Source: JBMHDN01 sp049889355 (GTDB lineage Bacteria > Pseudomonadota > Alphaproteobacteria > Puniceispirillales > Puniceispirillaceae). Taken from it: a DNA stretch of 64,000 nt. The translations under genes and the position numbers were made by a program. The notes beneath the pieces are model-generated. The model was not told the DNA's origin, did not search any database, and saw only the letters and a list, made by a program, of their open reading frames with translations. The stretch is taken from positions 1-64,000 of the forward strand of contig JBMHDN010000009.1 in the NCBI GenBank assembly GCA_049889355.1, given 5' to 3'. Shown here piece after piece: positions 8,427-16,270 of the stretch. Numbering within the stretch: the stretch's first letter is position 1; each line of letters begins with the position of its first letter.

Positions 8427-9416
8427 TTAGGGTTTCAAAATGATTTTAGGGGCTGCAACTTCGCCTGAGCGAATGTCATGAAAAGCATCATTGCCGTCTT
8501 GCAAAGGCCTTGCTTCAATCCAATCAAGCTTGCCCAGCGCACCGCTAAAAATGGCAGCAGCGGTCTGTCTGAAATCATCAGCATTATAGGTGTAAGTGCC
8601 AATGAAGGTGATTTCTTGCAAGGTCAGGCGGCGCACATCTACCCCGCCTGTCGCACTACCCAGCCCGATATGCATGATGACACCGCCCGGTGCAGCTTTT
8701 GCAGAGGCCAGCGCGCGGGTCGCTTCATAGCCTACCCCATCAATGACCAACTCAAAATCAGCACTGGGCTCAATCTGATCAGGATGCAAAATATCAAAAG
8801 GCAGTTTTTGCTCAATATAATTGCGGCGCAATTCATTTGGCTCAATCAGCGTGATATTTTTAAAGCCCTGTGCGGCTGCACTCAAAGCGGCGCCTACACC
8901 GATAGCCCCGCCGCCAATCACCAATGTTCTGGCCTCGCTCACAGAGCCGCCAGCCGCCTGTTCAAGGCGTGCCTTGCCAATACGTACTGCATGCCAGCCA
9001 CATGCAAGCGGTTCTGCCAGTGCAGCTTTTTCAAGCGATATGTCATCTGGCACAGACACCAGATTGCGCGCAGGCATGCTGAGCCATTCAGCAAAAGCAC
9101 CCTCACGTGGGGGCATTGAAATAATTTGGCGCGACGGGCAGAGGTTATCGCGCCCGGTTTTGCAATAATGGCACTGTGCGCAGGTCACCAGCGGGTTCAC
9201 TGTCACCCGTGCACCATCGGTGGTTACGCCTGCTGCTTCATGCCCTAAAATAAGCGGGGCAGGGCGGCGTTCATCATGGCCTAGATAGGCATGCATGTCT
9301 GAGCCGCAAATCCCGACACTATCAATTTTAATCAGCACCTCGTTTGAGGCTGCGATTGGATCTGGCGCATCTTGATAGGCCATTTCATGAGGTCCGGTAT
9401 AGATAAGCGCTTTCAT
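8427..9416 (-). CDS. hpsP: Zinc alcohol dehydrogenase, probable DHPS dehydrogenase (HpsP-like)
   Basis: This is a 329-residue zinc-containing MDR protein. The catalytic zinc region is GICGSDMHAYLGHDERR with GHEAAG, the structural zinc cysteines lie in CAQCHYCKTGRDNLC, and the dinucleotide motif is VIGGGAIGVGAALSAAAQG. In known DHPS degraders an ADH of this kind (HpsP) works with an SDR (HpsO) to interconvert DHPS enantiomers so that HpsN can use the R form. Here it overlaps the SDR gene by four bases (ATGA), so the two are co-translated. The name rests on the operon partners; the family alone would allow other polyols. Confidence 0.78.
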   Translation of the reverse strand: MKALIYTGPHEMAYQDAPDPIAASNEVLIKIDSVGICGSDMHAYLGHDERRPAPLILGHEAAGVTTDGARVTVNPLVTCAQCHYCKTGRDNLCPSRQIISMPPREGAFAEWLSMPARNLVSVPDDISLEKAALAEPLACGWHAVRIGKARLEQAAGGSVSEARTLVIGGGAIGVGAALSAAAQGFKNITLIEPNELRRNYIEQKLPFDILHPDQIEPSADFELVIDGVGYEATRALASAKAAPGGVIMHIGLGSATGGVDVRRLTLQEITFIGTYTYNADDFRQTAAAIFSGALGKLDWIEARPLQDGNDAFHDIRSGEVAAPKIILKP

Positions 9417-10177
9417 TTTGCCGTGAACCCTCCATCAACCATTAAGATCTGGCCTGTGATATAAGCAGCAGCGTCTGAACATAGGAACAAGATAGGCCCT
9501 TTGATATCCTCTAAGGTGCCATTGCGTCCTATACAGGTTTGCGCTGCGTTGGCGGCTGCGCGCGCAGGATCATCAAAAACCGGGGCTGTTAATTCTGTTG
9601 GGAAAAAGCCAGGTCCAATCGCATTGGCGTTTATCCCATCTTTTGACCAGGCCTCTGCCATGGCACGTGTGAGCTGGCCAATGCCGCCTTTAGACGCGCC
9701 ATAGGCAATGCCGCCTGGAAAGGCTCTGCTGGTTTGCAAAGACGCAAAATTGACAATCCGCCCCCAGCCTTTTTCCCGCATTGCCGGCACAAATTGCTGG
9801 CTGAGGTAAAACGGAACGCTGAGGTTAAGCCAGAGCGTATCTTCCCACCCCTCTGGTGTGACCGCATCGGCCGGTTGTCTGGTGTTCACGCCCGCTGCAT
9901 GGACCAAAATATCAGGTGCGCCATGGATAGCCGATACTTTTTGCACCAGCTCAGACAGCCCCTCTCTGTCCATCAAATCATGGCAGACATAGCCAGCTTG
10001 TTTGCCCAGAGGGCTGGCCCATTTTTGCAAGGCTTCTTCACGCCGTGCTACCCCAACCAGCTTTGCACCGGCCTCGGCAAGCGCACGCGCCGCCATCTGT
10101 CCAAGACCAGAGCTGGCACCGGTAACACAGGCGATGCGCCCGCGCAGGTCAAAGAGGGAGGGAAGAGCGTGTTGCAT
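9413..10177 (-). CDS. hpsO: Short-chain dehydrogenase, probable DHPS dehydrogenase (HpsO-like)
   Basis: This is a 254-residue classical SDR. The cofactor motif TGASSGLG lies near residue 20, followed by the HAAG equivalent of NNAG, a serine in FASLQTS and the catalytic YGASK. The C-terminus, ITGQILMVDGGF, is standard. It lies 5 bp after hpsN and overlaps the ADH gene by four bases, which matches the hpsN-hpsO-hpsP grouping known from DHPS-degrading bacteria. The proposed role is oxidation of one DHPS enantiomer during racemisation; the assignment depends on context. Confidence 0.78.
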   Translation of the reverse strand: MQHALPSLFDLRGRIACVTGASSGLGQMAARALAEAGAKLVGVARREEALQKWASPLGKQAGYVCHDLMDREGLSELVQKVSAIHGAPDILVHAAGVNTRQPADAVTPEGWEDTLWLNLSVPFYLSQQFVPAMREKGWGRIVNFASLQTSRAFPGGIAYGASKGGIGQLTRAMAEAWSKDGINANAIGPGFFPTELTAPVFDDPARAAANAAQTCIGRNGTLEDIKGPILFLCSDAAAYITGQILMVDGGFTAK

Positions 10178-10182
10178 GCGGC

Positions 10183-11487
10183 TTATTCAGTGGTTAAATC
10201 AAAATTCTCGCCAGGGAAATATTTCGCCAGCCGGATATCTGCTGTGCGGGCATGGGCCTCCATACCTTCCAGACGCGAGATACGTGCGGTTGCCTCAGCG
10301 ACAGGCTTCATGCCGTCTTTTGTGGCCTGTTGCCAGGTCACAATCTTCATATATTTATGCACAGACAGTCCGCCTGTATAGCTTGCAGCACCAGAGGTTG
10401 GCAGCACGTGGTTCGGTCCTGATGCTTTATCTCCAAAGGCAACAGTGGTCTCTTCACCTAAGAACAAAGAGCCATAGCTGGTCAGCCTATCTTTCCACCA
10501 AGGCAGATCTTCGGCCTGAACTGTCAGATGCTCAGGTGCATATTTATCTGATGTTGCGGCCATTTCCTCGCGCGTATCGCACAAGATAACCTCGGCATAA
10601 TCACGCCATGCTGCTTCGGCATTAACACGGTTGGTTTCTGGTAAATCATCAATCAGCCCTGGCACCAAATCCATGACCTTTTCGGCTAATTCCTTATCAT
10701 CTGTGACCAACCAGACAGGCGAATTATAGCCATGTTCAGCCTGCCCAACCAAATCAGCGGCAACAATCTCAGCATCAGCTGATTTATCAGCCAAAATCAA
10801 ACTATCTGTTGGGCCTGCGAACATATCAATGCCAACACGGCCAAACAGAATCCGTTTGGCCTCTGCTACAAATTGGTTGCCTGGCCCAACAAGGATATTG
10901 GCATTTGGCAGCCCAAACAGACCAAAAGTCATGGCAGCAACACCCTGAACCCCGCCCATCGCCAGAATGGAATCTGCACCACATAAATCGGCGGCATAGA
11001 TGATGGCTGGCGCGATACCAACCCCGGGGCGTGGCGGCGAACAGGCGATAATATTATTGCAGCCAGCGACCTTGGCTGTGGTCACCGTCATAATCGCGCT
11101 GGCGATATGGCTATAACGGCCCCCTGGAATATAACAGCCTGCCGTCTCAACCGGGATGGTCTTTTGCCCAGCCATCAGGCCTGGCACAATTTCCATTTCA
11201 ACATCTTGCAAAGTGCTGCGCTGGATTTCAGCAAAACGACGCACATTATCATGCGCAAATTGAATATCAGCTTTCAGCTTTTCCGGTACCAATGCCTTGG
11301 CGGCTTCAATTTCCTGCTTTGTCAGCACAATATTGCCGTCGTAATTGTCAAATTTGGCAGCATATTCAAGCGCCTTTGAATCGCCGCCTTGCTCAATATC
11401 ATTCAAGATGTTCTGAACTGTTTCCTGAACATCAGAAGAATCACTGCTAGAGGTCAGGCTTGCTTTTTTCAGATAGGTGATAGTCAT
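10183..11487 (-). CDS. hpsN: Sulfopropanediol 3-dehydrogenase (HpsN), histidinol-dehydrogenase-like
   Basis: This 434-residue enzyme belongs to the histidinol dehydrogenase fold. HpsN is known to oxidise (R)-DHPS with NAD to (R)-sulfolactate in two steps. Visible family blocks are VETAGCYIPGGRY, AGCNNIIACSPP, the metal and active-site region GQAEHGYNSP, YAPEHLTVQ, and FGDKASGPNHVLPTSG. True HisD proteins sit in his operons and normally read DQAEHD at the active site. Here the block is GQAEHG and the neighbours are SDR, ADH and SuyAB, which points to HpsN. It is the first gene of the leftward operon and faces a LacI regulator across a clear operator. The start follows a GGCGGACG stretch. Confidence 0.87.
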   Translation of the reverse strand: MTITYLKKASLTSSSDSSDVQETVQNILNDIEQGGDSKALEYAAKFDNYDGNIVLTKQEIEAAKALVPEKLKADIQFAHDNVRRFAEIQRSTLQDVEMEIVPGLMAGQKTIPVETAGCYIPGGRYSHIASAIMTVTTAKVAGCNNIIACSPPRPGVGIAPAIIYAADLCGADSILAMGGVQGVAAMTFGLFGLPNANILVGPGNQFVAEAKRILFGRVGIDMFAGPTDSLILADKSADAEIVAADLVGQAEHGYNSPVWLVTDDKELAEKVMDLVPGLIDDLPETNRVNAEAAWRDYAEVILCDTREEMAATSDKYAPEHLTVQAEDLPWWKDRLTSYGSLFLGEETTVAFGDKASGPNHVLPTSGAASYTGGLSVHKYMKIVTWQQATKDGMKPVAEATARISRLEGMEAHARTADIRLAKYFPGENFDLTTE

Positions 11488-11545
11488 GTTTCGTCCGCCA
11501 TCTTTAGGAAAAACAGTCGCTTGGACTTTTAATATTCAAATTCGC

Positions 11546-11575
11546 TTGCAAAAAATGTAAACGCTTACATATAGT
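11546..11575 (+). promoter_or_regulatory. Putative promoter of the lacI-type regulator gene
   Basis: TTGCAA (11546-11551) and TATAGT (11570-11575) are separated by 18 bp and read toward the regulator gene. The LacI-type operator fills the spacer, so the regulator could repress its own transcription and the divergent sulfonate operon at once. Confidence 0.5.
11555..11570. promoter_or_regulatory. LacI-family operator between hpsN and its regulator
   Basis: ATGTAAACGCTTACAT is a 16-bp near-perfect palindrome with a central CG, the classic form of LacI/PurR/CcpA-type operators. It lies 68 bp before the hpsN start and about 85 bp before the regulator start, and is the only strong candidate in the divergent spacer. 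Confidence 0.8.
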
Positions 11576-11653
11576 GTAGTCGCAGTTGTTGAAGTGATGC
11601 AAGCCTTTTCATTCTCACCTCAACTCACCCTTTGCCTAAAAGTGCTAAAAAAT

Positions 11654-12679
11654 ATGAGCAGATTTACCAATGGCCAAAAGGTAGCGACCTTAAAAGACGT
11701 AGCACGTGCAGCGGCGGTCTCAACAGCGACCGTCTCGCGCTGTCTCAATATGCCGGAATGTGTTGGCGAGAAGACGCGCGTACGGGTGCTGAAGGCGGTA
11801 GAAGAATTATCCTATTCGCCTAATTTTGGCGCACAAATCATGGCTGCGCGGCGCACCAATACGATTGGTGCTGTCATACCGACAATGGAAAATTCCATCT
11901 TTGCACAAGGCATTCAAGCCTTTCAAGAAGAGCTGAACCGTCATGGCTTCACCTTGCTGGTGGCGAGCTCATCCTACAAGCCAGATTTGGAGGCGGCGCA
12001 GGTCAAAAACCTGATCGCGCGGGGCGCTGAAGGCTTGTTGCTGATTGGGCTAGACAGAGATGAGGAAATTTATCAATTCATCTCTAACCGTGGACTGCCA
12101 TTGGTCCTGACCTGGGCCTATGAGGCTGATACACCGCATCATACAATCGGGTTTGATAATCAACAGGCAATGGAAGAGCTGACCGAAATGGTTATTGGGC
12201 TTGGTCATCGGCGCATTGGTTCTATCATCACCAACACAACACAAAATGACCGGGCGCGCGCACGATTGAACGGCATTAAATCGGCCATGTCGCGCCATCA
12301 TCTTACAAGTGATCAGCTCATCATTCTTGAAACACCCTATTCAATTGCCAATGGCGCTAAATATTTTGAAAGGCTGATGCAACAATCCAGGCCGCCATCT
12401 GTTGTCATGTGCGGGAATGATGTGTTGGCCGTTGGCGCCTTGATGAAAGCAAAGGAAATGGGGCTGCGTGTACCAGAGGATGTGTCTATCACAGGCTTTG
12501 ATGATATTGAGCTTGCCAAGGTGGTTGAACCACGTTTGACCACGGTCCATGTACCGCATGGCGAAATGGGCAAGCGCGCCGCTGCCGCGCTGATCAACCA
12601 TATCACCGCTTCTAAATCGCTGGTGGGTGAACAGCTGGAAACACATATTTGCCGCGGCGCAACCTTGGGGCCAGCCTGA
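11654..12679 (+). CDS. LacI-family transcriptional regulator of the sulfonate cluster
   Basis: This is a 341-residue regulator. The start at 11654 gives MSRFTNGQKVATLKDVARAA, so the helix-turn-helix (VSTATVSRCLN) and the hinge helix fall at the usual LacI positions. An upstream in-frame ATG at 11594 would add a 20-residue tail not typical of the family; neither start has a clear ribosome site. The periplasmic-binding-protein-like effector domain follows, with GAVIPTMENSIFAQGIQ, DVSITGFDDIELA and RLTTVHVPHGEMG. Divergent placement opposite hpsN and the palindrome between them suggest it represses the DHPS/sulfolactate genes, with the substrate or an intermediate as inducer. Confidence 0.88.
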   Translation: MSRFTNGQKVATLKDVARAAAVSTATVSRCLNMPECVGEKTRVRVLKAVEELSYSPNFGAQIMAARRTNTIGAVIPTMENSIFAQGIQAFQEELNRHGFTLLVASSSYKPDLEAAQVKNLIARGAEGLLLIGLDRDEEIYQFISNRGLPLVLTWAYEADTPHHTIGFDNQQAMEELTEMVIGLGHRRIGSIITNTTQNDRARARLNGIKSAMSRHHLTSDQLIILETPYSIANGAKYFERLMQQSRPPSVVMCGNDVLAVGALMKAKEMGLRVPEDVSITGFDDIELAKVVEPRLTTVHVPHGEMGKRAAAALINHITASKSLVGEQLETHICRGATLGPA

Positions 12680-12685
12680 TAAGGG

Positions 12686-13492
12686 CTAGGTGGCAAATCT
12701 AGGATTTGCGCCTGTCAGGCTTGCAAAAACGAGCCCAAGAACAAGCACCCCTGATATAAACATCAAGATGATCAAGGTCCGGCGAAAATGCACATCGCGC
12801 AATCTTTTGAAAACAGTAATGCCAATTTGGGCACTGAAAACACTGATCGGCAGGCAGATCAACACCAAGATCAGTGTTTCATTCGTATAGGCACCTTGCA
12901 TAGCTAACAATAGGGCTGTCAGGCTGAGGATGGTTAAATTAAAGGGCTGTAGCACCGCCCTAATTTCTGCTTTTGTCCAATCATGCATCGACAGCCAGAA
13001 GGTAGGGAGCGCACCAGACAATGCGGCCAGCCCGCCAAGCACACCACCAACCAGCCCTATCAGCGCATCTGCCACAGGATAAGTATTGGTCAGGGTAGGC
13101 AGCGAGGTGCGTGCCATGAAAAACAGGCCATATCCAAGCATAAACAGGCCAATAATCAATTTCAGCGTATCTACATCAACAGCTTGCAACCCTGCAATGC
13201 CAGCTGGAATGCCAATGATGCCTGGCAAGATAAAGCGCAATACGCGGCGGGGCTGGCGCGCCATTTCCGCGCGTACAATCCACAAACCTTGCAAGCCTGT
13301 AACCATGCTGGTGATGACAATCAGTGACACCGCCTGTAGCGGCGGCATAATGACCAGCCAGAAACCAAGCGTGAATAAAGCTGTACCAAAACCAGCGAAT
13401 CCATTGACGAAACCACCTGCAACGGCCCCTGCTACAAAGAGCAATAGCGCTTCGGGGTGATATAAAAATGAAGGAAGGGCAGAAAACATCAC
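12686..13492 (-). CDS. TauE/SafE (TSUP) family permease, candidate sulfite exporter
   Basis: This 268-residue membrane protein has about eight hydrophobic segments and the two TSUP half-repeats. The first has AGAVAGGFVNGFAGFGTALFT near the N-terminus; the second has GLVGGVLGGLAALSGALPTFW in the middle. Members of this family export sulfite in taurine, cysteate and sulfolactate degraders. SuyAB would release sulfite in this cell, so the location beside the regulator of that pathway supports the role. It converges on the LacI gene with a 6-bp gap and may have its own promoter on the far side. No good Shine-Dalgarno precedes the start; instead an array of 14-bp repeats lies directly upstream. 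Confidence 0.83.
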   Translation of the reverse strand: MMFSALPSFLYHPEALLLFVAGAVAGGFVNGFAGFGTALFTLGFWLVIMPPLQAVSLIVITSMVTGLQGLWIVRAEMARQPRRVLRFILPGIIGIPAGIAGLQAVDVDTLKLIIGLFMLGYGLFFMARTSLPTLTNTYPVADALIGLVGGVLGGLAALSGALPTFWLSMHDWTKAEIRAVLQPFNLTILSLTALLLAMQGAYTNETLILVLICLPISVFSAQIGITVFKRLRDVHFRRTLIILMFISGVLVLGLVFASLTGANPRFAT

Positions 13493-13497
13493 AATTC

Positions 13498-13567
13498 AAT
13501 AATTGGCCATTAATAATTGGCCATTAATAATTGGCCAGCAATAATTGGCCAGCAATAATTGACCAGT
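13498..13567. repeat. Five tandem 14-bp repeats upstream of the TSUP gene
   Basis: Five contiguous units of AATAATTGGCCATT or AATAATTGGCCAGC run without spacers, the last degenerate (AATAATTGACCAGT). Each unit has a palindromic TGGCCA core. The array ends five bases before the TSUP start codon on the minus strand, so it lies in the leader or promoter of that gene. It could be an iterated protein-binding site or a slippage-generated minisatellite. Confidence 0.9.
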
Positions 13568-13579
13568 CCAAAAATAGTC

Positions 13580-13610
13580 AGCTGGCATTTTGCTGGGGTG
13601 AATGCCAGCT
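13580..13610. repeat. 10-bp inverted repeat in the TSUP-LysR spacer
   Basis: AGCTGGCATT (13580-13589) and AATGCCAGCT (13601-13610) are perfect inverted copies separated by 11 bp. It could form a leader hairpin of the TSUP transcript or be an operator. There is no flanking T-run in the TSUP direction, so a terminator is unlikely. Confidence 0.6.
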
Positions 13611-13746
13611 GGCACGCCATCATGAGGCTATCAGGCTTTCGCCCTCAACTTAAGACATTAGAGCCTAAGGCTAGAAACTACTAAAGTTTTTTTGCATTTT
13701 TACATTCTTCTCTTCAAATTAGCGTGCCGCGCTCTAAAATGATGCC

Positions 13747-14646
13747 ATGAGCATTCGATTATTACGGACTTTTATTGCTGTTACTGAATCTGCTTCTTTC
13801 AGCGAGGCGGCCGAGAAGGTGCATATCACCCATGCAGCTGTTAGCCAGCAAATGAAAATGCTGGAAGAAACCCTCAGCGTTGAATTATTCGACCGCAAAT
13901 CACGCACGCCGAAATTGACCGCCATTGCACGCCAGGTGGTCGAGCGGGCGCGCAAAATCGTTGCAGATTATGACAATCTGGCACAACCAAATCTGGCAGA
14001 GGATATTTTCGAGAGCGAGATTAATCTGGGTGCGACGCCCACCACAATGACGGGCCTGACCTCGCAGGTGGTTGCCGCGATGAAGCGAAATTTTCCAAAT
14101 ATGAAGATGCATGTCCGATCCGGGATGACAGCCTCGCTTATGGCCGATGTCGGGCGCGGGGCTTTGGATGCTGCGATAATTTCAAAGCCGCATTTAATGC
14201 CAACCAAATTAGCTTTCCACAAAATCGCTGATGAGCGCATGCAATTGATTGTCTCGGCTGACGAGCCAGAAGATGATCCGCGCAGCTTACTGCTTCAAAA
14301 GCCCTATATTCGGTTTAACCGGAGCGAGGTGATGGGCATTTTGATTGATAACTGGATTTCATCTAAGAACATTGACGTGACAGAAACAATGGAATTCGAT
14401 AGCGGTGAGGCCATTTCTAGTATGGTTGGCGCGGGGTTAGGTGTATCTATTTTGCCTGATCCTGTTATTAAGCCAAGCCATGCTGTAAAGCTCAAAAGGC
14501 TGAGTTTGGGAGAGGATGCCCCGCAACGCACATTGGGGCTGGTTTATCTGGAAAATAATATCAACATTCACGTCATTTACGCGCTGATATCAGCACTTGA
14601 CCAGCTTGTAGCACCAGAAGAGCACGGGTCTGCTGGTATCGAATGA
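13747..14646 (+). CDS. LysR-family transcriptional regulator
   Basis: This 299-residue LTTR has an N-terminal winged helix-turn-helix (LLRTFIAVTESASFSEAAEKV, then AAVSQQMKMLEETL) near residues 5-45 and an effector domain from about residue 90. It converges tail to tail with the fumarase/fumarate-reductase-like operon, three bases from its last gene, and it is divergent from the TSUP gene. By position it may control the dicarboxylate operon, although LysR genes more often lie next to the promoter of their target; the TSUP gene on its other side is an alternative target. Confidence 0.88.
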   Translation: MSIRLLRTFIAVTESASFSEAAEKVHITHAAVSQQMKMLEETLSVELFDRKSRTPKLTAIARQVVERARKIVADYDNLAQPNLAEDIFESEINLGATPTTMTGLTSQVVAAMKRNFPNMKMHVRSGMTASLMADVGRGALDAAIISKPHLMPTKLAFHKIADERMQLIVSADEPEDDPRSLLLQKPYIRFNRSEVMGILIDNWISSKNIDVTETMEFDSGEAISSMVGAGLGVSILPDPVIKPSHAVKLKRLSLGEDAPQRTLGLVYLENNINIHVIYALISALDQLVAPEEHGSAGIE

Positions 14647-14648
14647 TC

Positions 14649-15317
14649 TTAAATCACCTCATCTGATCGATCATCGCTCTCGCCATAGCGCTTGAGAACA
14701 GCCGGCTTTGTGCCTTCATAGACACGTGCGATATTTTCCGCAATTTTCGCGTTTTCACGCTCAAAAAGACAATTGCCTTGCAAGTCCGAGGCCACAATAA
14801 AGGGCCCCATATTATTGCATTTTATCACCCACATGGCTTGTGCAAGGCCTAGCTCTTCATGCCAATGCACAGCTTCGACACGCTCAACCCCGCGCCCCAA
14901 AAGCGCGCCTGTGCCATAGCCGACAGTCGACAGATATACCGCCCCGTTCGGGACGAAATAATCTTTATAATCTTTGGAAGACATGCCGCCCTTGCCGACA
15001 ATCAGCTTTGCCCCTGATTTGGCCATCCATTCTGGCAGCCATTTTGCAAAGCGAAAAGAAGCCGTGGCTGTGACAGCGCCCATATCAAAAGAACCATCCG
15101 CGTTAATTCGGGCCGCAGGAGAGCAATGGAAATTTGCGGCTGATTGTGAGGGGAGTTCCATGGGTATATTGGCTTTATCCTCAAGCGCGCGCATATAAAC
15201 GCCCTCGCGCGCGGTATACATCAACCCATCTAAATAGACGATATCGCCTAATCTCAGCTTGGCAATATCCTCTGCCTTAGGGGTGGTCGATAAGCGTATC
15301 TGGCGCGGGCCACTCAT
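14649..15317 (-). CDS. Class I fumarase/tartrate dehydratase beta subunit
   Basis: This 222-residue protein matches the C-terminal (swivelling) half of iron-sulfur class I fumarate hydratases. Visible marks are LRLGDIVYLDGLMYTAREGVYMR, the KGGMSSKDY motif, GAVYLSTVGYGTGALLGRGVERVE and HWHEELGLAQAMWVI. It overlaps the alpha-subunit gene by four bases and is the last gene of the operon. Two-subunit forms include fumarases, L-tartrate dehydratases and mesaconate-type enzymes. The partner succinate/fumarate oxidoreductase makes fumarate or a close analogue the likely substrate. Confidence 0.87.
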   Translation of the reverse strand: MSGPRQIRLSTTPKAEDIAKLRLGDIVYLDGLMYTAREGVYMRALEDKANIPMELPSQSAANFHCSPAARINADGSFDMGAVTATASFRFAKWLPEWMAKSGAKLIVGKGGMSSKDYKDYFVPNGAVYLSTVGYGTGALLGRGVERVEAVHWHEELGLAQAMWVIKCNNMGPFIVASDLQGNCLFERENAKIAENIARVYEGTKPAVLKRYGESDDRSDEVI

Positions 15318-16270
15318 GATGCGTCCTCCGGCTCAAAGGGCCAGTCAACAGTCTCACGGCGTTGATAATCTGTAAACCAGTTCGGGTCTGTGCGATATTC
15401 GACCCTGCCATCGCTATAGATGCGGGCAACCGCGCGCCGTGATGACAGGCAAAAAGCATGCACCGACATCGGCATGCCACCTGTGTGGCAATATCCAACT
15501 TCAATCTGGCAATCAATCACCATATTTTTGCCAACAAAGCCCATTGCGCCCATCCCAATGGAATTGCCTAATTCTTTTAACTCATCTTCAAGTGCTGCAA
15601 TTTTGGGGTCACTATTTCGGCTGCCAACCACACGCAAAGTTGAGGCCCGTTTGCCAAGTGTCATGCAAATATCTTTAGACCCGCCAAGGCCAATCCCGAT
15701 AATGGCTGGTTGGCAAGCTAGCCCGCGCTTACCAAAGGCCATCAGGCTGTCCAGATAAAACCGTTTGATGCCCTGAAGGCCATCTGAGGGAAATAACATG
15801 CGGTAATCTGTGCCAAACAGCCCGCCCTTATGGACCGTGATAATATCAATCCATTCACCGCCTGGCTCGTAGCCATATTCAATTTCAGGCGCGCCTATCC
15901 CAACATTATTATTATGATCAGTCCGCCAGAGCGGATGTACCCTGTTAGGTCTGAGGGGCACATTATAGGTGGCATCAGCTGTGGCTTGCCGCAAGGCTTG
16001 TTCTAGCGCGATCATCCCGCCTTCTATTTGGGCCTCATTGCCCAATTTCACAAACCAGCGTGGGACGCCTGTATCACCGCACATAGCGCGCCCATCTTCT
16101 TTGGCTACCTCATAATTATCAAGCATGGCCTGCAACACAAATGAGGATAAATCACCATCCTCATTTCGCGCCGCCGCTTGCAGCCCTTCAAGATAATCTT
16201 GCGGAATTTCAATGGCTGCCTTGGCCATTAGCTCTTCAGCTGTTTTTTGAATGAGGCTGATAGAAATCAT
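15314..16270 (-). CDS. Class I fumarase/tartrate dehydratase alpha subunit
   Basis: This 318-residue iron-sulfur subunit hydrates or dehydrates a C4 dicarboxylate with its beta partner. The three cluster cysteines are in place: Cys64 (MCGDTG), Cys186 (ACQPAIIGIGLGGSKD) and Cys261 (GYCHTGGMP). The usual CQDTG motif reads CGDTG here, a Gln-to-Gly change next to the cluster. The start overlaps the stop of the flavoprotein gene by four bases (ATGA). Coupling to an SDH/FRD-like complex would let the cell interconvert malate, fumarate and succinate within one operon. Confidence 0.88.
   Translation of the reverse strand: MISISLIQKTAEELMAKAAIEIPQDYLEGLQAAARNEDGDLSSFVLQAMLDNYEVAKEDGRAMCGDTGVPRWFVKLGNEAQIEGGMIALEQALRQATADATYNVPLRPNRVHPLWRTDHNNNVGIGAPEIEYGYEPGGEWIDIITVHKGGLFGTDYRMLFPSDGLQGIKRFYLDSLMAFGKRGLACQPAIIGIGLGGSKDICMTLGKRASTLRVVGSRNSDPKIAALEDELKELGNSIGMGAMGFVGKNMVIDCQIEVGYCHTGGMPMSVHAFCLSSRRAVARIYSDGRVEYRTDPNWFTDYQRRETVDWPFEPEDAS

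Noticed and set aside
8478..9119. 213-codon open frame opposite the zinc ADH gene
   Set aside because: Antisense shadow of a conserved gene; composition is irregular with scattered Cys and His and no recognisable domain.
10183..11487. Histidinol dehydrogenase (hisD)
   Set aside because: The fold matches, but the active-site block reads GQAEHGYNSP and the neighbours are SDR, ADH and SuyAB, not his genes; HpsN fits better.
13498..13567. CRISPR array
   Set aside because: The repeats are 14 bp, contiguous and without spacers, and no cas genes are present.
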